The notes beneath the pieces are model-generated. The model saw only the letters and a list, made by a program, of their open reading frames with translations. It had not been told where the DNA came from and ran no database searches. A program made the position numbers and the translations under genes. From Mycobacterium ostraviense (GTDB lineage: Bacteria; Actinomycetota; Actinomycetes; Mycobacteriales; Mycobacteriaceae), in the NCBI RefSeq assembly GCF_002705925.1, contig NZ_NKRE01000001.1:3701414-3765413 (forward strand): a stretch of 64,000 nucleotides of DNA, given 5' to 3'. Positions 49,724 to 58,542 of this stretch are shown here, one piece after another (within the stretch, counting starts at the first letter, position 1; each line of letters opens with the position of its first letter).

Positions 49724-50521
49724 TCAGACTCCACCGGCCAAGATTCGCTCACGCCAGTAGCCGCGTGTGCTCGGCTCGCAGAGTGCCACTGCAGATCCGG
49801 CCAGTTCGACAAGCGTCTGCCATCGGGTGCCCGGGCGATGCTCGAACCGGCGCGCGTAGCCATGTCTCGCCCAATCTGCGATCGTCCCCTTGTGCAGATG
49901 TTGAGCGCGCGCCGTGTCGGTCAGCGTGAAGCCGAGGCTGGCCGCGTGATCGAACGACGGGCACAACGCTTCCGTTTGCATCGCTCCCGGCGGCGGCACG
50001 ACGACAGCCCAATTGCGATCATGACGGTCGCCGTGAGCGATCAACGCATCGAAGACGAGGTAACCGGCAAATGCGTCGAACGCGCCGAACTGCTTCGGCA
50101 CGGGCGACCCGGGCGGCACAGCGAACCGCGTGAGGGCTTGACGAATATTGTGAACGTTGTGTCCGCGCTGTCCTGGATCATGCGGGTCATAGTCGGGCAC
50201 GACCTCGGGCATCAATACCTGCCCAGCCTGCAGTTCCCACTTCGTCAATCGCACGTCTTCAACCAGAGCGCCACGGATGCCGTTCCGGACAGCCAGTTCG
50301 ACTGGGGCCGCGGGCACTCCAACCAGCTGCGCGAACTCGCTGCCAAGCTTCTCCACGATGTCTTCACTGAGCGAGCGGTCGCGTTCGGGCCGGGCCGGCT
50401 TGAACAGCCATGTGCGCTCTCGCGATGGATGCTTGAGCCAGTCGTGTGGATGCTGACCCTGACTTTCAAGACCCGCGATGGACCAGTCATCAGCAGAGAT
50501 GACTGGCCAGGAGGCGAGCAT
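49724..50521 (-). CDS. HipA-like kinase, probably frameshifted near the 3' end
   Basis: 265 aa before TGA. The HipA kinase core is present: a Lys in TWLFKPARPER, catalytic loop FDALIAHGDRHDRNWAVV (HxDxxxxN), and the DFD-like PSFDHAASLGFTL. HipA kinases phosphorylate cellular targets such as glutamyl-tRNA synthetase and act as toxins. After YWRERILAGGV the stop falls at 49724, but the next frame continues as ESVGDLVAAAPGLSDVARHF, TVELVMINRGRLLDV, ending 49612. That is a typical HipA-family C-terminal helix, so one extra base near 49725-49732 seems to have broken the gene. It lies between a small unknown gene and the HIRAN-like gene. Confidence 0.65.
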   Translation of the reverse strand: MLASWPVISADDWSIAGLESQGQHPHDWLKHPSRERTWLFKPARPERDRSLSEDIVEKLGSEFAQLVGVPAAPVELAVRNGIRGALVEDVRLTKWELQAGQVLMPEVVPDYDPHDPGQRGHNVHNIRQALTRFAVPPGSPVPKQFGAFDAFAGYLVFDALIAHGDRHDRNWAVVVPPPGAMQTEALCPSFDHAASLGFTLTDTARAQHLHKGTIADWARHGYARRFEHRPGTRWQTLVELAGSAVALCEPSTRGYWRERILAGGV

Positions 50522-50552
50522 GGGGTCATTGTGCCTCGCGCGAGCCTGGAGA

Positions 50553-50957
50553 TCAGTCGCTGTCTCCGGCGGTGTTCACTAATGTTTCAGTCGGTTCAGT
50601 GACGCTGTCGGCGCCAGCGGCTTTCAGCAGCTCATCCCGGGCGCGGTAGAGCCTGTCGAGGGCGCATTTCAGGTCCAGAGTGGCATCGGCGAATAGGGAA
50701 TGGGCCGCGGGGTCACCGTGCGCGGCAAGCCTCGCGGCCGCCGATTTGAGGGCCTCAACGTGGCCGATGACGTCAGCCGTATGGCGAGCGGTGCGCAAAG
50801 CGGTGGCGCCGCCGGGCCGCTGGAGGTGATCGGTCATCAGCCCCGCCCAGTCATCGAGGGCATGTCGGTCGAAGGCGTAGAGCGCGTTGAGAACCCAGCG
50901 TTGCCAAGCCGGTGGGCGTCGTGATGGGAAACGGAGAGGAAGCGGAGGACTCGCCAT
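50553..50957 (-). CDS. unknown 134-residue protein of HipA-like operon
   Basis: 134 aa, mostly predicted helices (WQRWVLNALYAFDRHALDDW, DVIGHVEALKSAAARLAAHG, LDLKCALDRLYRARDELLKA) with a Pro/Arg N-terminus and acidic tail. I do not recognise a family. It ends 31 bp before the HipA-like kinase start on the same strand, so it is in the same transcript and could be the antitoxin or an adaptor. There is no visible HTH, unlike HipB. Alternatively it could be an unrelated small protein. Confidence 0.45.
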   Translation of the reverse strand: MASPPLPLRFPSRRPPAWQRWVLNALYAFDRHALDDWAGLMTDHLQRPGGATALRTARHTADVIGHVEALKSAAARLAAHGDPAAHSLFADATLDLKCALDRLYRARDELLKAAGADSVTEPTETLVNTAGDSD

Positions 50958-51537
50958 GGCCGGACTCTACGACGACGAACCGGCGCGTTGCCACACCCAT
51001 TGTTCAGAAAATGCAGGGCGCTGAAGACGGTAATCCGACCTCGGCTTGCTGAGCGCGACCGCACTCTTTTCATCGGCTCGACATCCCGTGCCGATAACGC
51101 CGCCGCAAGCTGGGATGCGAACGCTGGTCCGTCATTGACAAGCGCGTAGCCACCGGCGAGTCCGCTCGATCACATAGTTGTCGTCGTCGCCGGACCGTTC
51201 GGTAGCGTACTTTTCCAGTCGCGACATCCACGCTTAGGACCGCGCGGGTCGCCGTCCGCGGTACGACAGCCGTGGGGAAGCGACGGGTGCAATTGCCATA
51301 GACGGCTTGGGATCGTGACCAGCTGTTCGGGGGCATTCAGGGTGACCACCTGGGGGTAGGGGTCCGGCACTGACGGTGGGCAGCGTGTCGGCTGGTTGTA
51401 CCCCGGTTTGGTCGTTGTGGTGCCGGGGCGGCACGGTGATCAAGTCCTTGGTAGGCGACGGCCCTCCCGTCGTCTCTTGGCCGAGTGCTTCGTGAAGTAG
51501 ATCGCCAGGCGCTTGGGGTCGCAGGCATGCAACCGTT

Positions 51538-51711
51538 GCGGATGTCGACGGCCGTGCCGGCGAGCAAGTGGCGAACACGTTCCTCGGGGTCAAGATGCAG
51601 AAGCGGCTCTTGTCGAGCCCCGCCGCCCTCAGGTCGAGCATCGTTAAGCGGCTGCTCGCAGTCGCCCGCGGCAGCGGCCTGGACGTCAGCGCTTCTGTGA
51701 GTAGCCGGTGA
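51538..51711 (+). pseudogene. possible helicase C-terminal remnant
   Basis: An open frame contains GEQVANTFLGVKMQKRLLSS followed by PAALRSSIVKRLL, which resembles the KKRLLSSPxAFxRTL segment of SNF2-like defence helicases (DrmD type). It is truncated on both sides: no helicase motif, and it ends SVSSR at TGA 51709-51711. The assignment is weak. Confidence 0.3.
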
Positions 51712-51869
51712 TCGTGACGATTTCTGCGATACCAGTGACGATACAGGCAAACCCGTACACGACCACCCCCCATGAAAAAGCCCGTGGCAGGCCCCCAACA
51801 AGTCGGCCGCGAAATCGCGACGAACGACTTTTAGTTCAGGTTGGACAGCAGCAGCTGCAGCCCGCTGCA

Positions 51870-51905
51870 GCCGCCGTGGAGTGTGCTCACTCACTCCACG
51901 GCGGC
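51870..51905. repeat. perfect 13-bp inverted repeat
   Basis: Arms GCCGCCGTGGAGT and ACTCCACGGCGGC around a 10-base loop. No gene is near; it may be a terminator left from a lost gene or a mobile-element end. Confidence 0.6.
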
Positions 51906-52013
51906 GCACTCCACGCATATCAGCGCACTCCGAATTACCAAGAGGTAGCGAGCGTCCTCATACGGAAGCTGGCTGGGTTTGACCTCGGCCGTTAGGTCGA
52001 GGTGCTGATAGGG

Positions 52014-52043
52014 CGAGGGATCTCCGTGTTCGGAGATCCCTCG
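52014..52043. repeat. perfect 13-bp hairpin
   Basis: Arms CGAGGGATCTCCG and CGGAGATCCCTCG around a TGTT loop, followed by TGTCGG. It lies 43 bp upstream of the MADYATLL pseudogene and is terminator-like. Confidence 0.6.
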
Positions 52044-52085
52044 TGTCGGTCGTAGCCTCGGGTTGTTGAGACCAAGGAGGCGGTG

Positions 52086-53086
52086 ATGGCCGACTATGCA
52101 ACTTTACTGCGCGATCATGTGACGCTGACCTGTCACTCGGTGGATCGGATCTTTCTGCAGGCCCCGTTCACTCCCGAAGACCTGCGCGCCGGCTACGTCT
52201 ACGAGCTGGCGGTTCGGCAGTTCGAGATCTCCGACACCAGGGTATTCGACCGACCGGCGGCCGGGCGGTCATTTTTCGAACAGCTCATCCGCGACCACCT
52301 CGACATTAGGTAAGCCGGAGAAGGTGGCGCTGATCTTCGACCGGCGGATCAACAGCCGCACCCCGGGCACCTTCCGCACCCAGGTCATCACCAAAGACGT
52401 TGACCCGCAGATCAGCTGCTACCACAAGTCCAGCCGGATCAAACAGTATTTCAAGGAGCATCGGGTGCTGCGCACCGAAACGGTCATCTGCAACACCCGC
52501 GACTTCGGCATCGGCCGGCGGGTGACCGCCGAGAACTGGAAGGCCCTACGGGCGGTTGGCGACAACGCCAACCAGCGTCTATGTCTATGTGACGCGCAAG
52601 CCGCCGATGCCCGTCCCGCTCCGGATGTGGCCACCTTCGCCGAGGTGACCCGGCCGTCGGTGGTCGACGGTCAACACGCCCCCGGACTGCCGTTCGGGGA
52701 CCCGCGTGTGATGGCGTTGTTCGCCGCCATCATCGGATTCACCCATCTACTCGCCGGCTTCGACAACCCTGCCCTGGTCCGGGCTGTCACCACCCTGGTG
52801 GGCTGCCCGTATACCAGCAGACAAGCCACCTACGACCTGCGCCGACAAACGCAAAGGGCTCATCGTCAGGTTGTCGGGCCATCACCGCTACCAACTCACA
52901 CCGCTGGGTCGGCGCGTCGCGGTCCTCTTCACGAAGGTCTACGGGCGTGTCCTCGCACCCGATCTGGCCGAGTTAGACCCAAGGCTCCCAATAGATCTCG
53001 TCCACCGCAGCGATCTGGCGCGCGCCTGGCGCCAGCTCGACCGAAGTATGGATCGATTCACAAACGCTGCCCTCACCGCAGCCTGA
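52086..53086 (+). pseudogene. truncated mycobacterial hypothetical with internal deletion and frameshifts
   Basis: The N-terminus (MADYATLLRDHVTLTCHSVD, RIFLQA) matches the start of a large (about 540 aa) mycobacterial protein family that I remember by sequence but not by function. It is fused directly to a late part of the same family (FTPEDLRAGYVYELAVRQFE, RSFFEQLIRDHLDI), which implies a deletion of roughly 300 codons. Downstream, the frame shifts near 52316 (then VALIFDRRINSRTPGTFRTQ) and again near 52850 (then HHRYQLTPLGRRVAVLFTKV, ending SMDRFTNAALTAA). The last frame ends at TGA 53084-53086. The gene is dead. It is convergent with the glycosyltransferase gene. Confidence 0.75.
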
Positions 53087-53118
53087 ACACCGACTTGGTC
53101 TGATTGTGAACTTCGCCC

Positions 53119-54723
53119 TCAGCAAGCGAAGCTAGAAAGCCGTCTCATGACCAACCCGTCAATGGTGGCATCTGTGATGGTTTCATGCCTGTTTTGAACC
53201 TGACCTCCGTAAACAATGACGCACAACAGCAGTTGCATTGGTATGAGGGCTACCACCAAGTAGCTGATCACCACATTTGGGGCCAACTCACTGCGCCAAC
53301 CTCCGACAATCAGCGCAGCGATAGCCAAAGTGGCTATTGTCACAATAAGCGTGTTATGCAGCAGCACTTGGAGAGCTCGCGGCTTCTCCTCACCGGCTTT
53401 CGAGGTAATGCGCCACCCTTGCTTCTTGCCTACCATAAAATTCACCACAGCGCGTATCTGAACCGCAGATATAAATGACTCTATGAGGAACATCCCCGAG
53501 TAGAGGTCCCATACTCGTTTGATGAGCGGGAGACGGACCACGCTGCCGTGGTGGTGCCACAAAAAACCGGCGTACAGCATTGGCGGGAAGAAATTGATGA
53601 CGAACGTCATTACCGCTACCTGGCCTGGAGGGAAGGCGGTAAACCATAAGAACATCGCAGGATAGATGAGAGGGCTCGCGGCATAGCTTACGAGCAAGGT
53701 CAGCAGATCAACGCGCTGTGTGAAAGACAGCCCCTTTGCTGACGCAATATGACGGAAATATTTGAATAAGACTTGGAATCCGCCATATGTCCAGCGCATC
53801 CACATGCCCTCGAGGGCCTTCAGGGAACTCGGCACCCATTCACCTGTTGAAATATTCAGATACCGAGAGGTAAAGCCGTTAGCATAGACGCCCAGCGTCT
53901 TCAGTAAGTCTTCAGTGACAATGATATTGCCGCGGTAATGTTCCAGCCAAGATCCATTGAGTTGCAGCAGCGACCGTCTCCACATTGCGTTGTGACCGTA
54001 AAACATCGCGAAACCTCCGCTTGCCCTGATGAGCTGGCCTATGCGTAGTGAATGTTGCGCAATTGCAACTGCCCGACTCAATTGATTGAAGTGATTGTTT
54101 GTCGGGACTGTGTGGAACTGCAGTACACCTAGGTTAGGATCGGCTTCGAATTTGTTTACTGCGATGTCAAGGAGTTCCGCATTCAGAGGCAACGATGAAT
54201 CGATGTCGAGGAAAACGACATACTTGGACCTCTTAATAACCGTCAGCGCTCGGTCAATATTTCCCGGCTTCGAGCCCGCTGCGTCCGTATTGTGATGAAA
54301 TACAATGCGAACGCGGTCATCCAGCCCTATGTGGGATTCTACGTAAGATTTCCACATTCGGAATTCGCGGTCACCAGTGTCTTGGGAGTTGTCTACAACA
54401 ATGATTTCACGGACGCCTGTGTATCGAGCCCGATAGGCGCAGTCGAACGTGATTTTGGCAACGGTGAATGGTTCTTTACACGATGGAATTATTAATGCCA
54501 GATCAGGAAGTTCCGCATATTCTGGCTCTATGCGAGGTGACGAAAATAGGTCCTGGCGATGAAGAAGCCAACCTTTCACGAAAAGAAGCCGATGGTAAAC
54601 ATTGACATAAACAGGAACGATGGATATCGCAAGAACTACGCACGCCCACACAGTATTTAGGTGTTGGAAGGACAACCCTAAGAACATGCCAGCGATAACG
54701 ACGACTGTCAGCAAGAATTTCAC
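53119..54723 (-). CDS. membrane glycosyltransferase family 2 (cellulose/hyaluronan synthase-like)
   Basis: 534 aa from GTG 54723. Two N-terminal spans (KFLLTVVVIAGMFLGLSF, CVVLAISIVPVYVNVYH) precede a GT-A domain with LALIIPSCKEPFTVAKITFD, VDNSQD, FLDIDSSLPL (DxD), VTEDLL and a terminal R-W motif in GMWMRWTYGG. At least five C-terminal spans follow, as in processive polysaccharide synthases. The acceptor is unknown. Base composition is visibly lower in GC than the flanks: two hand-counted lines gave 52 and 57 percent. It is downstream of a PapA-like acyltransferase gene on the same strand, so a glycolipid pathway is plausible. Confidence 0.8.
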   Translation of the reverse strand: MKFLLTVVVIAGMFLGLSFQHLNTVWACVVLAISIVPVYVNVYHRLLFVKGWLLHRQDLFSSPRIEPEYAELPDLALIIPSCKEPFTVAKITFDCAYRARYTGVREIIVVDNSQDTGDREFRMWKSYVESHIGLDDRVRIVFHHNTDAAGSKPGNIDRALTVIKRSKYVVFLDIDSSLPLNAELLDIAVNKFEADPNLGVLQFHTVPTNNHFNQLSRAVAIAQHSLRIGQLIRASGGFAMFYGHNAMWRRSLLQLNGSWLEHYRGNIIVTEDLLKTLGVYANGFTSRYLNISTGEWVPSSLKALEGMWMRWTYGGFQVLFKYFRHIASAKGLSFTQRVDLLTLLVSYAASPLIYPAMFLWFTAFPPGQVAVMTFVINFFPPMLYAGFLWHHHGSVVRLPLIKRVWDLYSGMFLIESFISAVQIRAVVNFMVGKKQGWRITSKAGEEKPRALQVLLHNTLIVTIATLAIAALIVGGWRSELAPNVVISYLVVALIPMQLLLCVIVYGGQVQNRHETITDATIDGLVMRRLSSFAC

Positions 54724-54914
54724 GCTGACAACCTGCCGGTCTGGGCCGTTCAATGTGGTTGGGGCGCGGTAACGGCCGGTGTCACGGTAGGCGGGTTCTG
54801 GTAGGCACGGGTGTCGGTGTCGGCTGCAACGATCTCCCGCAACGAGGCCTGCACCGTCGCCTCGGTCTCTGACACGCTCTGTACTTCGACCGCGTTTCGA
54901 CATGGTCGCTGATT

Positions 54915-56330
54915 TCACGAGGATGAGCCTTCGCTGACCGCCCCGTCGAGGATACGATCGGCGACGCGGACCAGTACCGCCTTCATCGCATCGGCGTATC
55001 GGTACACCGAATCGCGAGCGATCGGATTATCCGGGTAGGAGATGACCAGCTGAGTCCTGTCGGGCATGACGCCAACCCACATGCGTATCTCGTCGGCCAA
55101 CCTGTGATCACCCCAAAGCCCAATGTTCGAAATACCCGCCATGTTGGTGGCGGGGTGCCGTCGGAAGTCTATGAAGGAGAGCAGTGGTACTGCCTTGTCG
55201 GCGAAAATAGGGCCCGGCACGGACGGTTTCATCTCCAGCAGGTGATCGAACGGAACTTCGCCGAGCGTCCTGCTGCCGTTTAGCGACTCCTGTGCCAATA
55301 GGAGTACTTCCTCGAACGTAGAGTTTGCAGTCGGAATCACCAGCGGTACTAAGCTAGCGAACCAGCCGACAGAAGACACGGCGGTGAGCGCCATGCGGTT
55401 GGCGAGCGGAGTAATACCGAAATACGTTTCAGCGCCGGTCAACTCGCGCTCAGCCAATGCCGCAGCCGCAAACACCCCCGCCCAGAAGCGCCCACCGACT
55501 GCACGGCACGCGACCTCGAAACGTTGCCCTTGACCTTCGTCCATCAATTCGAGGACATCCATGGCCCCGTTCATTTCGTCGGTGACCTCGCCGAGCGGCA
55601 GCGGGAAGCTGGGCAGGGCGCCACCAACTTGTTCGATGAACCTATACCACGCACGCACCTGTGGCGACTCCGACGTCAGGCTCGCGGTGTGGGCCTGTTG
55701 CGTTGCACAGTAATTCCGGTAACTCCCGGACTCTGGCAGGACGGTCGGAGCCCCCTGAAGCGCCATGACGTAGGCCATGTATAGCTCGAAAATTATCGTT
55801 GGGAACGACATGCCGTCGATGTGGAGATGGTCAACCGCCGCATAGATGGTAAAGCTGTCCTCGCGCTGAATGACACCGAAGCGAAAGCAATCCCACTGCA
55901 GCGGGTCGGGTGTATCGAGCAGCATTTGTCGGGCCTCTAGCGGTGTCATTGGGCCGCGATCCACAGGGCGAAACTCTAAAGCTAAGGCTTCGGAATCTTT
56001 GATGGTGCGTCGAACAATGTAATCGTCTTCATTGAACGCAAACCAGCTACGGTATGTGTCGTGTCGCCGGATGTGCGTGTTGAGTGCGTGCGTCATGAAC
56101 TCCACATCACACACGCCCTGGACATCCCACGCAAAGATGAGTAACCGTGGAATGTCCCGGCCAAGTGCTTTCTGTTCGCGGTAGACCCGCAAGTGCCGGC
56201 GCTGCTGGTAGCTGGCCGGAACCTCGTCTATTGGCGCCTGCCTGGCCAGTGCGTACGAAGCTTCAGTGGGCAACCAGGAGATGATGAAGCCTTCCGGAGC
56301 CCAATCATCTACCGTTCCTTTGAAGAACAT
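54915..56330 (-). CDS. PapA-like acyltransferase (condensation-domain superfamily)
   Basis: 471 aa. The condensation/acyltransferase fold is recognised by the catalytic HxxxD in AAVDHLHIDGMSFPTIIFEL (about residue 165), FGITPLANRMALTAVSSVGW and the NRP-type region LGEVPFDHLLEM. Length and N-terminus (WAPEGFIISWLPTEASYALA) resemble the mycobacterial PapA proteins that acylate trehalose and other glycolipids (sulfolipid, polyacyltrehalose, lipooligosaccharide). The typical DFGW motif is not obvious. It sits 191 bp upstream of the glycosyltransferase gene on the same strand, a pair that suggests synthesis and acylation of a surface glycan. The acyl donor is unknown. Confidence 0.75.
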   Translation of the reverse strand: MFFKGTVDDWAPEGFIISWLPTEASYALARQAPIDEVPASYQQRRHLRVYREQKALGRDIPRLLIFAWDVQGVCDVEFMTHALNTHIRRHDTYRSWFAFNEDDYIVRRTIKDSEALALEFRPVDRGPMTPLEARQMLLDTPDPLQWDCFRFGVIQREDSFTIYAAVDHLHIDGMSFPTIIFELYMAYVMALQGAPTVLPESGSYRNYCATQQAHTASLTSESPQVRAWYRFIEQVGGALPSFPLPLGEVTDEMNGAMDVLELMDEGQGQRFEVACRAVGGRFWAGVFAAAALAERELTGAETYFGITPLANRMALTAVSSVGWFASLVPLVIPTANSTFEEVLLLAQESLNGSRTLGEVPFDHLLEMKPSVPGPIFADKAVPLLSFIDFRRHPATNMAGISNIGLWGDHRLADEIRMWVGVMPDRTQLVISYPDNPIARDSVYRYADAMKAVLVRVADRILDGAVSEGSSS

Positions 56331-56365
56331 GTGTACTTCCTTCAGTGTTGTGCTAGGGATTAACC

Positions 56366-56731
56366 GTGGGCTGGTCTCGGCTAGCGAGGAAATTCAGTGC
56401 GGGCCAGCGGGTGACGCGCTCCGGCCAGAAGCAGGCGATCGACACCTTCGCCGAACTCAACGCACTCAGCGCCAAGCGGGAGCGGCTGATGCGCGAGGGC
56501 TTGTTGGGTGTCGCAACGATCGTCAGCATCCGTGAGAAGGTCGCAACCACGATGCTGGGTTCCTAGCACGAGCTGGAGCTGGACGTACAGCTTTCGGACC
56601 GCGACCCATAGCGCGCCACGCGGCGCATCGCCCTGGAGCTGTCGACGGCCCCGCATATCAAGGTTGGTGCCGAGGTGCCGGTACGAGTCGATCCACAGGA
56701 CCCGTCGAAGGTCCTTGTCGTCGCAACGTAA
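56366..56731 (+). pseudogene. hypothetical small protein remnant with two in-frame TAG stops
   Basis: One frame runs from GTG 56366 (MGWSRLARKFSAGQRVTRSG) to TAA 56729-56731 and keeps sense throughout: LLGVATIVSIREKVATT, then LELDVQLSDRDP, ALELSTAPHIKVGAEVPVRV and DPQDPSKVLVV. It is interrupted by TAG at 56564-56566 and 56609-56611. The ending GAEVPVRVDPxDPxKV is typical of actinobacterial small proteins with an OB-like C-terminus, often membrane-associated. Presence of two stops and no other changes suggests recent decay. Confidence 0.6.
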
Positions 56732-57322
56732 TGAATGTCGCGGCCGATTTCCTTTATCTCCCAGGCGATTTCGCCGCTGTGGGTCGTGCCCTTTCGTGCG
56801 CGCACGGCGGTCGGCAGACTAGCTGGTGCCGACGCAGCCGCTGACGTTGACGTACCGACCCACATTGGCGCATGCGTTGACGTGGCCGGCCGGAGCTGGC
56901 GGGGGTGGGGACGGACTGGATTCTGGCTGTGATACCTACTGTTCGACGGTGCCGGCGACATCTCTTGCCGCTGCGCATCGGCTGGGCTGTGCCATCCATG
57001 TCGATTCCCCTGTCTGGTTGACTTCGTTGCAAACCGCTGTTTGCCGCACTGATTACTGTCGGCGGACGATCGCACCAAATCAATCGGATAAACGCCGGAT
57101 TTGAAGGATGAAATCCTCTCCCCCTATTGGGGGAGGGCAATGACGTCGTCGACTCCGACACGGCGAATGCATGAATCGATGCCTTTCAATGAAACATGCC
57201 GCCGCAGTGATGTTTTCAACTATCTATCACGCCCCGACGGACGATGCACGGTGTTGCGGCCGGCCAGCACCGGGCCTCCGGGGGCACTGGCGCTGGGGCA
57301 GTGGTTTTGGCATACCTGTGGC
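56732..57322. other. non-coding stretch between remnants
   Basis: About 590 bp with no recognised gene. A 7-bp hairpin (CTCCCCC/GGGGGAG around TATT) lies at 57118-57135. The open frames on the minus strand have no domain. Confidence 0.4.
57118..57135. terminator. CTCCCCC/GGGGGAG hairpin
   Basis: Arms CTCCCCC (57118-57124) and GGGGGAG (57129-57135) around TATT, a compact GC stem. No intact gene is adjacent. Confidence 0.4.
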
Positions 57323-57493
57323 GTGATTGAAGTTACTTTGCTGGGCACGGGAAGCCCGATTCCGGATCCGCTGCGGGCTGGCCCGTCTATGCTGGTGCGC
57401 GCGAGCGGTCAAATTTTTCTGGTGGATTGTGGCAGGGGGGTGCTGCAGCGCGCCGCTGCTGTCGGTGTGGGCGCGGACGCGCTCACCTGTTGA
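57323..57493 (+). pseudogene. N-terminal fragment of metallo-beta-lactamase-fold hydrolase
   Basis: 57 residues from GTG 57323: EVTLLGTGSPIPDPLRAGPS, MLVRASGQIFLVDCGRGVLQ, RAAAVGVGADALTC, then stop. This is the first strand-loop unit of a ribonuclease-Z-like MBL protein (the Rv2407 type, about 270 aa). The metal motif HxHxDH should follow immediately but is cut off where the relaxase remnant begins, so the fragment is an insertion or deletion junction. Confidence 0.7.
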
Positions 57494-58418
57494 CGCGCAG
57501 TTCGGTGTCGAGGCTCTTGAGTTGGGCGGTGACGTGTTCGGCGGAGCGGGTTTCGGCGGTGGCAAATGCGGCGGCGGCGGTGAGTTCGGCGCGGTTGAGG
57601 TCACGGCGGATCTGGCTGCAGTGGCGGCGAGCTTCCCGCAGCACGAGGTTGTCTTGGTCTCTGGCGGCGGCCATCATGGTGTCGACGTCGTCGCCGCTGA
57701 TGATGTGTTCTGCACCGCCGGCGGCTTGTGCGCGTGCGGCGAGTGCTTCGTGAAACGCTGCCTGGTAGCGCTCAGCGGGGGCGGTGTCAGGTAGTGCCAT
57801 TTGGCGCAGCCGGACATCCAGTTTGGCCGAGGCGATGTCGAGTGGGTCGACGTCGGGTTCGCCTTGAAGTTGGGCGAGTTGGTTGCGCGCCCAGTCAATA
57901 TTGGCAAGCGCTGCTTCGTATTTGGCTTCGGCGTCGGCCCATTCGGCGATGACGTCCTAGACGGCGAGTAGGTAGGGGCGGTCGGCGTCGGCGCGTTGGC
58001 GTAGCTCGGTGATGCGCGGGGCGATGTTGCGCATCGCGGGTCCGTCGCCGATGGTCACACGGTCGGACAGAGCTTTGTAGTCGGTTAGGGCTTGCTGGTA
58101 TTGGCTGCGCAAGGTGGTGACGTCAAGCAGTGCGGCGGGCAGCGGTGGCGGTTGCACACGGTGGCGGGCAAGGTTGGCAAAGTCTAGGCCGCCGAGTTCG
58201 ACGGCACTGTCGCTGGGCTGGGTGAGGGGGTCGGGCTCGACGAGTTCGGGGTTCCAAGGCTGGGTGGATAGTTCGGTTGCGGGAATGTCGATCCTGGCTG
58301 CGTGGGAGTCGGGGGGGAGTTGTTCTTCTTCTTCGGGATGCAGGGGTGGCTGTTCGGGGAGCGGATGGTCGGGGTGGCGGTAGCTGTCGAGGTGTTTGAA
58401 ACGCCGCACATGCGGCAT
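57483..58418 (-). pseudogene. conjugative relaxase (MobF/TraA-like) C-terminal remnant with in-frame TAG
   Basis: The frame from about 58418 reads HVRRFKHLDSYRHPDHP, DFANLARHRVQPPPLPAALL, RSQYQQALTDYKALSDRV, TELRQRADADRPYLLAV, then TAG at 57957-57959, and continues in the same frame as DVIAEWADAEAKYEAALANI, DWARNQLAQLQGEP, KLDVRLRQMALPDTAPAERY, ending KSLDTELRVNR at 57483. The helical Ala-rich layout is that of the C-terminal part of large actinobacterial TraA/relaxase proteins. No relaxase or helicase motifs remain. It abuts the MBL fragment by a few bases and is a mobile-DNA remnant. Confidence 0.55.
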
Positions 58419-58542
58419 TGGGGTGATCGTGTTCAATGAGAGGCTGAACGCGTGGAATCTCGCCGTCCCGGCGCTGATTTCTGTTGGCTGCGTGGGGCGA
58501 CGCAGCCCCACGGTGAAGAAGCACGGTGCATGCGCTGCCGCA

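Larger units (their letters stand above)
50958..52085. other. degenerate non-coding stretch with remnants and hairpins
   Basis: About 1.1 kb with no intact gene. It has a possible helicase remnant on the plus strand (51538-51711) and two strong inverted repeats (51870-51905 and 52014-52043). Several long open frames on both strands are compositional artefacts without domains. Confidence 0.5.

Noticed and set aside
48457..51711. An intact DISARM- or BREX-like defence system suggested by DUF499 and helicase-like fragments.
   Set aside because: Only short C-terminal remnants exist; no methyltransferase or intact ATPase is present.
51234..51918. Minus-strand open frames of about 180-190 residues.
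   Set aside because: Composition is Arg/Pro/Thr-rich without domain; the plus strand has a weak helicase remnant over part of it.
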